A DNA stretch of 64,000 nucleotides, taken from NCBI GenBank assembly GCA_025765615.1, contig JAIVFJ010000144.1:62001-126000 (forward strand), written 5' to 3'. Every line of letters begins with the position of its first letter. The stretch's first letter is position 1. Below are positions 36,990-45,036 of the stretch, piece by piece. The notes under the pieces were generated by a model. The model was not told the DNA's origin. It searched no databases and was given only the letters and a program-made list of their open reading frames with translations. The stretch comes from Zopfochytrium polystomum. Its lineage: Eukaryota > Chytridiomycota > Chytridiomycetes > Chytridiales > Chytridiaceae. The translations under genes and the position numbers were made by a program.

Positions 36990-37205
36990 CGCGCAGAGCT
37001 TTGACAAGGCGTCCTTCAGAACGAGTGTGACAAGTTGTTCTTTCTTTCCGAATGTGCGTGACATGTTTCTCGAGCTTTCAGAATGAGCGTGACAAGGCAT
37101 CGACAAGCGGGACAAGTCATTCTTGGTGTGTGACATGTTTCACAAGCATGACAAGGCGTCCTTTCACAACAAGCTTGACAAGTTGTTTGTTCTGAATGCC
37201 AGCTC
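36990..37205. repeat. TGACAAGG-type irregular repeat cluster
   Basis: Repeated words include TGACAAGGCGTCCTTCAGAA, GTGACAAGTTGTTCTTTC, GCGTGACATGTTTC and GAGCGTGACAAGGC. The same family recurs at 37862-38010, about 31.99-32.09 kb and 11.1-11.55 kb. No coding sense. Confidence 0.75.
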
Positions 37206-37209
37206 ATTC

Positions 37210-37860
37210 TATTCCAATTGATTGAACCCTCCCACCACCAAAGTGTACAATGTGAAAGAGATGGAACTTAGGATCAAAAAAGATTGCGAGATGTTGAGAG
37301 GCAATGAAGAAAATGGTAACAGGGGGTTATTGATCTGCTTCAATACGGAGCGTGTTGATGTGTTTGAGGTTTGTGATTATAATACTGGGTTCGAATAATC
37401 GAGAGCGATCGAAAGGAAATGGTCACAGGATCGAGAGAGATTGAGGATTGTGGTTCTGCCCTGGGATTAGGTTGGAATTATCGAGAGATCTAAAGAGCAA
37501 AGAGATGAGGGAGAGGTGATGAAGGAAATCGTCACAGGGATTTGTTTTGGAAAGATTGAAGCGATTCTAGGCGATCGATTGAGAGACCTGCTTAGATGTA
37601 AGAGCAGGTGGGAGAGGGTTTCGTTTGGAAGGAGATCGGGACATTGGTCGCGCAAGCCGTCCTCTGATCCGGTCCGCAACTGCAAGGCCTAGGGCCGCGC
37701 CAGAGGCCCCGCCTGAAGCCCCTCCTCCACCACAAGACATTCGTTAAGTTGCCTAGTCAGCGCCGCCAACAACCAGCGACGGTCGACGCGTCGGTCTACA
37801 AGAACCACAAGGGGGTTGCTCTTCCTTCACTCAATTTTTTCTTTTTTTTTCTTTATTTCG
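37210..37860. other. Stretch without a recognised gene
   Basis: It contains reiterated ATCGAGAGAGATTGAGG-like words (37400-37570) and a GC-rich patch (37680-37800), but no supported protein or RNA gene. Confidence 0.5.
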
Positions 37861-37861
37861 T

Positions 37862-38010
37862 TTGACAAGTCATCCTTTCAGAAATGCGTGACAAGTTGTT
37901 CTTTCTCTGAATGTTTGTGACATGTTTCATGAGCTTGACAAGACATCCTTTGGGAACGAGCAAGACAAGGCAACACGAGCATGACAAGGCTTGACAAGGC
38001 GTAAAACGAG
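37862..38010. repeat. TGACAAGG-type irregular repeat cluster, second block
   Basis: TTGACAAGTCATCCTTTCAG, CGTGACAAGTTGTTCTTTC, TGTGACATGTTTCATGAGC and GACAAGGCAACACGAGCATG are ordered as in the 37.0-kb block. It is followed by AACGAGGTCACTGTGG, a relative of the CACGTGA boxes of the viral cassettes. Confidence 0.7.
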
Positions 38011-38193
38011 GTCACTGTGGTACGTGTCAGGAATGGGTGTGAATAAAAGTTCAAAAAAAAAGCATATAATATGTTGGAAAGGAGGTGGGAAATGTACAAT
38101 GGAAATAAAGATGAAGTCAAAAGAGTGGGCTTGAGTGGCATGGGGGTTGGAAGTATGGGATGGGCGGGTGGAACGGATTTTTGTTGGCGTGTG

Positions 38194-38235
38194 TCGGGAA
38201 TGGGGGCGGGCAGTAAAGATCTTTTTTAAATAAAA
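38194..38235 (+). promoter_or_regulatory. GGGAATGGG-type upstream element (class 2)
   Basis: TCGGGAATGGGGGCGGGCAG, then AGTAAAGATCTT and AAATAAAA. The same order of words precedes the gene at 43010, and the core TCGGGAATGGGCG precedes the gene at 60433. Only a 24-codon frame (ATG at about 38235) follows directly, so its target here may be lost. Confidence 0.5.
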
Positions 38236-38428
38236 TGAAAAGAAAAGAGATCATTTGGACATGTGGAATAGAATCACCACGCGATATAACGCAGCAAAGA
38301 ACATCTTAATGAAAGGAATAATAGAGATGTTCAGGCCGAAAGCTAGCAGTCTTTAGAACTACGACTAATACTCAAAAATGAGCCAGTATTGGTAAGGTGG
38401 TGGAATTGTTGTTAATATTTATGAATTT

Positions 38429-38590
38429 TTATGAATATATAATAGCTTTTCCGTAGTCTGATTCTTTACTTTTGTTAACTTTGTCAGTAGAAAAAGAAAT
38501 CGAACCAGCTGCAATAAGGTCCATCGCACGATTTTTATCATAATATTCTTTGTCCATTTTCGAAAGTCTCATGTGTTTTTCTTCTTCCAT
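38429..38590 (-). pseudogene. Inverted, shortened paralogue of the 38.7-kb membrane protein
   Basis: From MEEEKHMRLSKMDKEYYDKN it continues NRAMDLIAAGSISFSTDKVN and KSKESDYGKAI. This matches RRAMDLIAAGSFTFSRDNAN and KSKES of the gene on the opposite strand at 38714-39256. The C-terminal two thirds are missing. The pair is arranged head to head, so an inverted duplication is likely. Confidence 0.6.
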
Positions 38591-38713
38591 TTTCTTAAGC
38601 CTTATGTGAAAGATGCAAAACTTGTGAGAATGCGCATTTTGTTTTGCTGTTCGAAAAGTCAATTCAATTTTTAATAACGCATACAATCTGCGATAAAAAT
38701 CAATATAAAAAAA

Positions 38714-39256
38714 ATGAAAATTTGTAGCGATACATTTACACAAATGAGCTTCATAAAAAACCCTCACGTCCACGGCGTAATTGCAGGGTCACTAATACTA
38801 GGAATTTTTGGAGCAATAACTGAAATTGTTTCAAACCGAGGAGATGATAGAAGACGAGCGATGGATTTGATAGCAGCTGGATCGTTTACATTTTCGAGAG
38901 ACAATGCTAACAAAAGTAAAGAATCATATCCACACATGAAATACAATGATTGTAGGGATCTTATATTGGAATTTAAAGAAAAACATGGATCAAACAATGG
39001 CGCAGTATTTGCAAAGGAAATGAAAGAAACACCACGATCATCGACGACCAAAGAAATAAATAGCTGCAGAAGTATAATGAAGGACTATTGGAATCTTGTA
39101 AAGGCGAACAAGATGATAGACAAAGACGAATTTCATCCACGATACGAAACTTTCTTAGAAAATGTTCTGCCTATGGAAAAAGCTTTGCACGGAGAAAAAA
39201 GTCCAATTTCGAAAGTGTTTTATTTAAAAGAAGCTGGTTTCTTTGACGAGAAGTAA
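38714..39256 (+). CDS. Hypothetical membrane-anchored protein, 180 residues
   Basis: An intact frame. A second ATG at 38744 (MSFIKNPHVHGVIAGSLILG) is the more natural start because it puts the transmembrane helix (AGSLILGIFGAITEIV) near the N-terminus; the upstream ten residues may be untranslated. The remaining ~140 residues are charged and helical (DCRDLILEFKEKHGSNNGAV; ISKVFYLKEAGFFDEK). It is followed 35 bases later by a 3' hairpin of the viral type, so it belongs to that expression system. One of the few unbroken viral-style frames; family unknown. Confidence 0.65.
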   Translation: MKICSDTFTQMSFIKNPHVHGVIAGSLILGIFGAITEIVSNRGDDRRRAMDLIAAGSFTFSRDNANKSKESYPHMKYNDCRDLILEFKEKHGSNNGAVFAKEMKETPRSSTTKEINSCRSIMKDYWNLVKANKMIDKDEFHPRYETFLENVLPMEKALHGEKSPISKVFYLKEAGFFDEK

Positions 39257-39290
39257 TGAAAAATTGCTAAAAAATAATGGATTGGAAGAG

Positions 39291-39344
39291 AAAGCCCTAT
39301 CGTGAGCATTGCAGCCAGCAGTGTGCATGGTAGGGCTTTTTTTT
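39291..39344 (+). terminator. 3' hairpin, AGCCA loop (copy 1)
   Basis: AAAGCCCTATCGTGAGCATT-GC, loop AGCCA, then GCAGTGTGCATGGTAGGGCT-TT and a T run. The stem pairs along its whole length using several G-U pairs. It follows the gene ending at 39256. Confidence 0.85.
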
Positions 39345-39383
39345 ATGACAGTTATTAGAACGAGGTCACGTGAAGAGAGGAAA

Positions 39384-39422
39384 GTCTTGGCGGGGAAAAA
39401 ATTGAATTTTTATCGGACTTAG
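39384..39422 (+). promoter_or_regulatory. Class 1 promoter cassette
   Basis: TCTTGGCGG, an A run, TTGAATTTTTATCGGACTT; a CACGTGA box lies just upstream at 39368. The start codon is at 39476. Confidence 0.7.
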
Positions 39423-39475
39423 GAGGAGAGCACAGAGACCAGCGAAAGAGAAAAAGAAAGAGAAAAGAGAAAAAG

Positions 39476-40132
39476 ATGAACTGCGAATACATCATTAAGA
39501 AGGGAAAGAACAAGGGAGAAGAATGTGGAAAAAAGGAATGTAAAAAACATGAGAAAAGGGGATGGGGATGTGATGAGATATTGAAGACAGGGAAAAAGGA
39601 AGGGACAGATGTGTGGGAGAAAGGGTAAAGAGAATGGGAAATGTGGGATTCACAAAAAGTGGGGGAATCAGAAAAAGGATAGTGAAAGTGATAGTGAAAG
39701 TGAAAGTGAAACTGAAAGTGAAATTGAAACTGAAAGTGAAATTGAAAGTGAAAGGGGAAGTGGAAGTGAAGTTGATAAAAGGTTCTCGAGTCCAATCGGA
39801 GTATGTAGGAGAGTGGGAAGTCAAAGGAAGTATCGACGAGAAACTGAGATTGGAAAAAGGAAACAGGGATAAAGGTGAAGAGAGGAAAAGTGAAAGTGCC
39901 GAGAGCGGTGACGAGGATGAAGAGGGTGGAAAGGGTGTTGTGTGATTGTGGATGGAGTATGAGTAGGTGGATAGAAATGGGAAAGGGAGAAAAATGGAGG
40001 CTTGTGCAAGAAGAGATGAGGAAAACGGGAGAAAAATGTGAATGGAGATATGGTATTGCGGAAATACGAAGGAGGGTTGAAAGGAGAATGGAAGATAGAT
40101 TGGCGCGAAGTGTAAGGAGAAGAGATTAGATA
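39476..40132 (+). pseudogene. Two-module Cys/Gly/Lys-motif protein with Ser-Glu repeat, frameshifted
   Basis: ATG at 39476 gives CEYIIKKGKNKGEECGKKEC, then CDEILKTGKK. One base is missing near 39600, and the next frame gives KGQMCGRKGKENGKCGIHKK, i.e. two 'C-Y-x3-KGKxKGxxCG' modules. A (SE)n/(TE)n acidic repeat (39680-39770) and SSPIG follow. Another frame then carries YVGEWEVKGSIDEKLRLEKG, the C-terminal domain shared with the genes at 40375 and 59674. The Cys module is, from memory, common in mimivirus-like and other giant-virus genomes; zinc binding is inference. Its paralogue is at 42218-42843. Confidence 0.6.
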
Positions 40133-40178
40133 TGTGGTGAGAATGTGGTGGTGAGAGAAGAGTGAGAAAGGTGTGAAG

Positions 40179-40224
40179 AAAAAGCCCCTTAGCACTGCAG
40201 CTAGCAGTGTTAAGGGCTTTTTTC
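40179..40224 (+). terminator. 3' hairpin, AGCTA loop (copy 2)
   Basis: AAAGCCCCTTAGCACTGC, loop AGCTA, GCAGTGTTAAGGGCTTT and a T run. The stem is almost perfect. Confidence 0.85.
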
Positions 40225-40255
40225 ATGACAGAAAGTGGAACGAAGTCACGTGACT

Positions 40256-40362
40256 TTCTTGGCGGAGGAAAAACTGAATTTTGTGAGGACTTTGTGGAAA
40301 GAGGGCACATGACATAGAGGAAGGTCTTGGCGGAGGAAAAACTGAATTTTGAGAGGACTTTG
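40256..40362 (+). promoter_or_regulatory. Doubled class 1 promoter cassette
   Basis: Two copies of CTTGGCGGAGGAAAAACTGA followed by ATTTT and GAGGACTTTG, at 40257-40295 and 40326-40362. A CACGTGA box is at 40248. The start codon is at 40375. Confidence 0.75.
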
Positions 40363-40374
40363 TAGAGAGCAAAG

Positions 40375-40836
40375 ATGGGTGACTACGAGTTCAAACGAGG
40401 AGCCAAGAAAGGAACGAAGTGTGGAGTGAAGTCGCGTGACGGGAAGGAAAAGTGTAGTAAAGACAGAAAAGAGAAGAAAGGAGGGAAGGGAGAAGAGAAA
40501 GGAATGGTGAAGGTGATGAAGAAAGAGGAGGTGAAAGTGATGAAGTTTCCGATGGAGATAGTGGGGATGATAATGAGATATGTGGGAGAAGTAAAGTGGA
40601 GTATAGAAGAGAAGTTGAAGTGGGAAAGGGAGACAGGAATAAAATTGGAAAGGGGAAGAGTGAAGGTGAAAGAAGAAGTGAAGGAAAGTATAAGGTGGAA
40701 GAGTTGGTCGATGAGGAGAGAAGGGATGGCAGCAATATGGGAAGAAAGGGATGGTAAAGAGATAAATATGACAGTGAGGGGGATGAAGTGTGTGAAACTG
40801 ATAGAAGAGGTAGGAAGGAGATTGAGAGGGTGGTAA
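40375..40836 (+). CDS. Cys-motif / F-box-like small viral protein, 153 residues
   Basis: N-terminal module YEFKRGAKKGTKCGVKSRDG with KCSKDR (the first Cys of the module is Gly here: MGDYE versus MCDYE in paralogues, and the final His is Asp). A lysine-rich linker precedes KFPMEIVGMIMRYVGEVKWS, an F-box-like 'P-EI--I--YV' stretch, and EEKLKWERETGIKLERGRVK. Intact frame, own promoter cassette and 3' hairpin. Paralogues lie at 40974, 57212, 59264 and 59674. Loss of Cys and His suggests that metal binding is impaired in this copy. A link to ubiquitin ligases through the F-box-like part is only a guess. Confidence 0.7.
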   Translation: MGDYEFKRGAKKGTKCGVKSRDGKEKCSKDRKEKKGGKGEEKGMVKVMKKEEVKVMKFPMEIVGMIMRYVGEVKWSIEEKLKWERETGIKLERGRVKVKEEVKESIRWKSWSMRREGMAAIWEERDGKEINMTVRGMKCVKLIEEVGRRLRGW

Positions 40837-40860
40837 GAGCAGAGTGAGAAAGGTGAGAAG

Positions 40861-40903
40861 AAAAGCCCTTAGCGCTGCAGCCAGCAGTGTTAAGGGCTTT
40901 TTT
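40861..40903 (+). terminator. 3' hairpin, AGCCA loop (copy 3)
   Basis: AAAGCCCTTAGCGCTGC, loop AGCCA, GCAGTGTTAAGGGCTTT and a T run, 25 bases after the stop of the gene ending at 40836. Confidence 0.85.
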
Positions 40904-40922
40904 ATGCCACTAAATTGAATTT

Positions 40923-40962
40923 TCTTGGCAGAGAAGAAAATGAATTTTGTGAGGACTTGTGT
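40923..40962 (+). promoter_or_regulatory. Class 1 promoter cassette
   Basis: TCTTGGCAGAGAAGAAAATG followed by AATTTTGTGAGGACTTG, twelve bases before ATG 40974. No CACGTGA box in this copy. Confidence 0.65.
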
Positions 40963-40973
40963 GAGGGCAAAGG

Positions 40974-41330
40974 ATGTGTGACTACGAGTTTAAGAAAGGA
41001 ATACGTAAAGGACAAGTGTGTGGAGTAAAGTCGAGAGATGGGTTGGAAAAGTGTGCGAGACACAGGGAGAAGAAAAAGGAGGGAAAAGAGGAGATGGGAA
41101 AGTTGCCAATGGAGATAAAGATGTTGGTGATGAGTTTCGTGAAGTGGAAAGAAGTGAGAGGAAGTGTTGAAGAGAAACTGAGATTTGAGAAAGAGACAGG
41201 ATTGAGAATGAAGAGAGGAAAGGTGGAGGAGACAGAGAACGTAAAGAGATGTGTGAAGGAGAAAGGAATGGTGTACAGATTGTATAAAGACGATGAAGAA
41301 ACAGTGTTAGAAATATTGGGATGGAATTGA
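40974..41330 (+). CDS. Cys-motif / F-box-like small viral protein, 118 residues
   Basis: Complete consensus module: MCDYEFKKGIRKGQVCGVKS, then RDGLEKCARH, giving C-x(13)-C ... C-x2-H as likely metal ligands. A short Lys linker follows, then KLPMEIKMLVMSFVKWKEVR (F-box-like) and GSVEEKLRFEKETGLRMKRG. It ends ETVLEILGWN. Intact frame with promoter and hairpin. It is the shortest complete representative and useful as the family reference. Confidence 0.75.
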   Translation: MCDYEFKKGIRKGQVCGVKSRDGLEKCARHREKKKEGKEEMGKLPMEIKMLVMSFVKWKEVRGSVEEKLRFEKETGLRMKRGKVEETENVKRCVKEKGMVYRLYKDDEETVLEILGWN

Positions 41331-41342
41331 GAAAAAGAAAGA

Positions 41343-41386
41343 GAAAGCTCTTAGCGCTGCAGCCAGCAGTGTTAGGGGCTTTTTTA
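41343..41386 (+). terminator. 3' hairpin, AGCCA loop (copy 4)
   Basis: AAAGCTCTTAGCGCTGC, loop AGCCA, GCAGTGTTAGGGGCTTT and a T run. GCTC opposite GGGGC keeps pairing by G-U. Confidence 0.8.
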
Positions 41387-41446
41387 ATGACAGTAAGTAG
41401 AACGAGGTCATGTGAAGATATGTGAAGGTCACGTGAAGGTCTTGGC

Positions 41447-41530
41447 GGAAATATGTTGGTGGAAATATGTGAAGGGTTACGTGACAGAGGTCTTGGCGGA
41501 AAAGAAATTGAATTTTGTGCGGATTTTGGT
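41447..41530 (+). promoter_or_regulatory. Doubled class 1 promoter cassette
   Basis: A partial GTCTTGGCGG (41449-41458) and a full TCTTGGCGGAAAAGAAATTG with AATTTTGTGCGGATTTTG (41491-41528). CACGTGA is at 41430. ATG at 41545. Confidence 0.7.
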
Positions 41531-41544
41531 GAAGAGTGCAAAAG

Positions 41545-41989
41545 ATGTGCGACTACAAGTTCAAACGAGGAAAGAAGAAGGGAACCGTGTGTGGAGTGAA
41601 GTCGAGAGATGGAAGAGAAAAACGTGCGAAACACAGAGAGGTGGAGAGAGAAGAATGTTATGTATGTTACGGGACCTTAAAGATGAGAGAGGAGAATGTA
41701 AAGACGCATTGTTGTGGACACAGCGGACACAAAAAGTGTTACAAAGAATGGATGAAACATGGAGAGAGAGGTGGATATTGTGGAAGTGCAGAAGGAAGCA
41801 GATGGAGTAGAAGAAAAAGTGATGTGTGAGTTAGTGGAGCTAGGAGAGAAAGCGAAAAAAATAGCGGGATATGTGGAGTGGAGCTCAAAAAGAATGAACC
41901 CACCGCTAAACAAAGGAGAACTGCAATTAGGAAAAAAGAATTGGGAAAATATTTTAAGAACAGACCATTCAACAAACAAAAAGTGGTAA
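41545..41989 (+). pseudogene. Cys-motif plus RING-like protein, frameshifted
   Basis: N-terminal module CDYKFKRGKKKGTVCGVKSR, then a RING-like region CYVCYGTLKMREENVKTHCC, GHSGHKKCYKEWMKHGERGG and YCG. The spacing C-x2-C ... C-x-H/C-x2-H-x2-C ... C fits a RING-type zinc finger with the last ligand pair damaged. A one-base shift near 41800 links it to a helical C-terminal part ending at 41989 (KIAGYVEWSSKRMN). A RING domain would suggest E3 ubiquitin-ligase activity; with the F-box-like relatives next door this hints at a viral ubiquitin-related set. Inference only. Confidence 0.55.
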
Positions 41990-42033
41990 ATATAATAGAG
42001 AGAGCGATAAATTGAAAGTGCGTTGGTGTGAAA

Positions 42034-42090
42034 AAAAGCCCTATCGTGAGCATTGCAGCCAGCAGTGTCCATGGTAGGGCTTTTTTTTAT
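42034..42090 (+). terminator. 3' hairpin, AGCCA loop (copy 5)
   Basis: AAAGCCCTATCGTGAGCATT-GC, loop AGCCA, GCAGTGTCCATGGTAGGGCT-TT and a T run. Nearly the same as copy 1. Confidence 0.85.
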
Positions 42091-42131
42091 GACAGTGATG
42101 AGAACGAGGTCACGTGACAAAGGCATGGAAA

Positions 42132-42170
42132 TTCTTGGCGGGAAAAAAATTGAATTTTGTGAGGACTTTG
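42132..42170 (+). promoter_or_regulatory. Class 1 promoter cassette
   Basis: TTCTTGGCGGGAAAAAAATT followed by GAATTTTGTGAGGACTTTG. CACGTGA is at 42112. ATG at 42218. Confidence 0.75.
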
Positions 42171-42217
42171 GTGGAGAGCACAGAGAACAGCGGAAGAGAA
42201 AAAGAACGAGAAAAAAG

Positions 42218-42843
42218 ATGAACTGTGAATACATGATTACGAAGGGAAAGAACAAGGGACAAGAATGTTGAAAAAAAACTGTAAAAAACATGAGAAAGGA
42301 TGTGATGAGATATTGAAGACAGGAAAAAGGAAGGGACAGATGTGTGGGAGAAAGGGTAAAGAGAATGGGAAATGTGGGATTCACAAAAAGTGGGGGGTTC
42401 AGAAAAAGTAAAGTGAAATTGAAACTGAAAGTGAAAGTGAAAGTGAAACTGAAAGTGAAAGTGAAATTGGAAGTGAAATTGAAAGAGGTAGGGGAAGTGG
42501 AAGTGAAGTTGATGAAAGGTTCTCGAGTCCAATAGGATGGGTAGATCCGATGAAAGTGCCACTAGGGAAAATAATAAACCATTACCAGACGGTACTTGAT
42601 GATGATGATGACCCAGTGTGGAGATTGATGAAGGGGTTATCAGAGGAAGTATTAAAGAAGAAACTAGGAGATCCGGGAAAGGAGCCACTAGGATCGGAAT
42701 CTGAGACGTATCAAGTGACATATGACAAAAAGATGGGAAAACACAAGTGGGAATACAGAGGAATAAATATATATGAAAATTCAAGGATATATCCAGGAGC
42801 CATGACCAAAGAAGAATACGAGGATAAATGGCGAGGGAAATGA
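42218..42843 (+). pseudogene. Paralogue of the two-module Ser-Glu protein, two nonsense changes
   Basis: CEYMITKGKNKGQEC is followed by an in-frame TGA, then CDEILKTGKRKGQMCGRKGK with KCGIHKKWG. A TAA interrupts just before the acidic (SE/TE)n repeat (42410-42490). After it comes an intact tail: SSPIGWVDPMKVPLGKIINH, DDDDDPVWRLMKGLSEEVLK, YQVTYDKKMGKHKWEYRGIN, ending DKWRGK. The tail differs entirely from that of the 39.5-kb paralogue, so the two share the N-terminal half only. That points to recombination between modules at the Ser-Glu repeat. Confidence 0.6.
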
Positions 42844-42864
42844 GTAAGAAGAGAGAAGGTACGA

Positions 42865-42909
42865 GAAAGCCCATAGCGCTGCAGCCAGCAGTGTTGTGGG
42901 CTTTTTTTT
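42865..42909 (+). terminator. 3' hairpin, AGCCA loop (copy 6)
   Basis: AAAGCCCATAGCGCTGC, loop AGCCA, GCAGTGTTGTGGGCTTT and a T run. CCCATA opposite TGTGGG versus CCCTTA opposite TAAGGG in copy 3 is a compensatory change. Confidence 0.85.
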
Positions 42910-42945
42910 ATGCCAGTTTTTAGGATGAGATCACGTGACTTCGGG

Positions 42946-43000
42946 TGGTATGGGAATGGGCGGGGGAAGAGTAAAGAAGATCTTAAATAAAAAATAAAAG
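42946..43000 (+). promoter_or_regulatory. Class 2 upstream element (GGGAATGGGCG)
   Basis: GGTATGGGAATGGGCGGGGG, AGTAAAGAAGATCTT, AAATAAAA; ATG 43010 follows. Compare 38194-38235 and 60392-60405. Confidence 0.6.
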
Positions 43001-43009
43001 AAGAGAGAA

Positions 43010-43872
43010 ATGATAACAGCCAAAGAAATAAGAGAATTATACGATCCAATCATTTATATAAAAGAATTAGATGAATGGTATATGTACGATAAATATACAG
43101 GAATATACGTAAAACATGAACTGAACTATATAAGAGACTTTCCAGAAATATACAGTGAATATGATGAGAAAACATTTAGAAAAATATTAAGAAACTCTTC
43201 GAAAATAATAGAAGAATTAGCTGAATTATGTAAAGGAAGTGTATATGATCTCGACAAACACAAGCATATTATAGGTTTCAAAAATGGTGCATATGATATT
43301 TCAAAAAAAGAATTCAGAAAAGGAAAAATAGAAGAAAAAGTGTCATTAACGTGTGGTATAGAGTTTGATATCCAAATGTAGAAACAGAAACTGCAAACAA
43401 ATTTTTAGAGCAAACGTATGGAGTAAATAAAGATAAAGCGAAAAAATGTTTAGCTGAAACATTGATTGGATCTAAGCATAGTATAGTGATTCATCATGGT
43501 AATGAAATGAGAATTGAAACTGTATGTGATCTACTAGAAAAAATGTTTGGAGATTATCAATCGCAAATTGGATATTTGTTCTTTGTAGGCAGTGCAGTGA
43601 TTTCAGAAAAACAGAAGCGAGCTCTCGAGAATCAATATAGATTAGTGTATTTCTTTGCAGAAAATGGAGACACAATATTCTCACAAAGAATGAAAGAATG
43701 GTCAGATGTCAAGTGTGCAGTACATGTATTTGCAGAACAGAAACCATTATTTGATACGACCCCACCAGAATATGTTCATACTTTAGAAGTGAATGGGAGA
43801 GGAAGTGGAAACGTAGATGACAAATTAATGAAAGGTTTGATAAACATTCTCATACATGAGGTTTGTAAGTAA
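43010..43872 (+). pseudogene. D5-like helicase paralogue without Walker A, one frameshift
   Basis: The first part (43010-43381) ends with HIIGFKNGAYDISKKEFRKG, the 'FKNGAYDL---FR' signature of D5_N domains. A one-base slip near 43381 leads into TANKFLEQTYGVNKDKAKKC, then LAETLIGSKHSIVIHHGNEM and RIETVCDLLEKMFGDYQSQI. In active SF3 helicases the IHHGNEMRIETV position is occupied by G-x4-GKS/T. Here no Gly-Lys-Ser remains, although the following helix and 'FGDY' are kept. VHVFAEQKPLFDTTP matches the 'ACN-LP' sensor region weakly. Read as a helicase paralogue with a dead ATPase site. A worse copy lies at 4866-5345. Confidence 0.6.
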
Positions 43873-43998
43873 AACAAAATGTTCAATAGATTTCGAGTCA
43901 AACGACAAAATGTGATTGAATATGTTTGTTGAAGTTCTCATGTACATTTATGGTCCGAAATGTGTATGAGAATTTTATAAATATAAGAATGAAAATTG

Positions 43999-44226
43999 TT
44001 AGTCGAGAAGTTGTGAGAGTTGTGGGAGTTGCTGGTCAGACTGCTGTTGTTTTTTGCGATAATAATTTCGTGAAGCTTTTTCACGCATTTTTTCAGGATG
44101 CTTGATAGCGTAAAGAATATTGCTGACATTTTTTGGATTTTCTTTTTTAAGTTTGTCGCTTTTAACGAGGAGATACAGCCATACTAAATCAGTCTTTGAT
44201 AAAGAGTTTACAAATTTTGAATCCAT
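43999..44226 (-). CDS. Small 'YAIK-YYRKKQQQ' protein, 75 residues
   Basis: Intact: MDSKFVNSLSKTDLVWLYLL, then LKKENPKNVSNILYAIKHPE, KMREKASRNYYRKKQQQSDQ and a PQLSQLL tail. Helical and basic at the end, with a Gln-rich tail. It is one of at least five copies (6438, 43999, ~44300, 44703, 51837), three of them in tandem here upstream of, and divergent from, the primase-helicase gene. Unknown family; the basic Tyr/Arg/Lys stretch would suit nucleic-acid binding. Confidence 0.6.
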   Translation of the reverse strand: MDSKFVNSLSKTDLVWLYLLVKSDKLKKENPKNVSNILYAIKHPEKMREKASRNYYRKKQQQSDQQLPQLSQLLD

Positions 44227-44299
44227 TCTTGCAATAAATCGAGAAGAAATTGTTTTAAATTAGCGCGATTCCAATTCAAACGTTTCGTTATGGTCAGAA

Positions 44300-44512
44300 A
44301 CTAGTTGTGGCAACCGTTGATCAAGTTGCTCCTATAATATTTGATAGAATCTTGTCGAGCCTTTTCTGGATGGCGAATGTTATAAAACAAATGTTTACAG
44401 AATTGGGATTATCTGATTTTAGTTTGTTGAACTCATCATTAACAGCAAGATAAAGTCTCTGTTTTTGAGAGATTTTTTACTTGATCTTGTAAAGGAAACT
44501 GTGACATATTAC
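44300..44512 (-). pseudogene. Decayed copy of the small 'YAIK-YYRKK' family
   Basis: Minus-strand pieces such as LYLAVNDEFNKLKSDNP and a degenerate 'IRHPEKARQDSIKYY' block lie between the two better copies. The frame is broken in several places. Confidence 0.45.
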
Positions 44513-44702
44513 TACAATAAAAACAGAAGAATTTGTTTTAAATTAGCGCGTAACAAAATGAGCAATGGATTCCAAGTCAAACGACAAAATGCTATTGATT
44601 ATGTTAGTTGATAATCTCATGTACATTTGTGGTAGGAAAGCACATGAGAATTCTGTTGACAATTGTGACAATATTTGTAAACAGAATATAAAAATATCAA
44701 AC

Positions 44703-44945
44703 ACAGTCGAGAAGTTGTGGTAGTTGTTGGTCAGGATTTTGTTGTTGCTTTTTGCGATTATAATAGCGAGAAGACATCTCCCGAATTTTATCAGGGCGTT
44801 TGATGGCATAGAGAAGATGATGGACAGTATTTGGATTTTCAGATTTTAAATGGGCGAATTCTTCATTAGTAGCAAGATAAAGTCGTATAAAATCTGTTTT
44901 TGAAAGTGTTTTACGTGTTCTTTAAGAGGATATGAGTCCATATTT
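44703..44945 (-). pseudogene. Third tandem copy of the small 'YAIK-YYRKK' family
   Basis: Encodes LKSENPNTVHHLLYAIKRPD, KIREMSSRYYNRKKQQQNPD and a QLPQLLDCV end. Its start (MDSYPLKEHVK) is in a different frame, caused by a base slip near 44910. Best match of the left-hand copy at 6438-6640. Confidence 0.55.
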
Positions 44946-45036
44946 ATTACATTATAGAGAGAAGAAATTGTTTTAAAAAAAAAGCACGTAAGAAAGTGAA
45001 TTTTATTTCTCATCCATAAATAAAACGAGAAATAAG

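Noticed and set aside
39368..39374. CACGTGA boxes as restriction-modification targets
   Set aside because: Position is fixed between hairpin and promoter; Dam-type enzymes in the element are expected to target GATC-like sites, so a regulatory role is simpler.
39355..40310. Long minus-strand frames rich in Ser, Phe, Leu and His opposite the small viral genes (also 40391, 41677, 42110, 59513)
   Set aside because: They are mirror frames of purine-rich Lys/Glu genes; composition is low-complexity, and the plus-strand genes have promoters, hairpins and conserved motifs.
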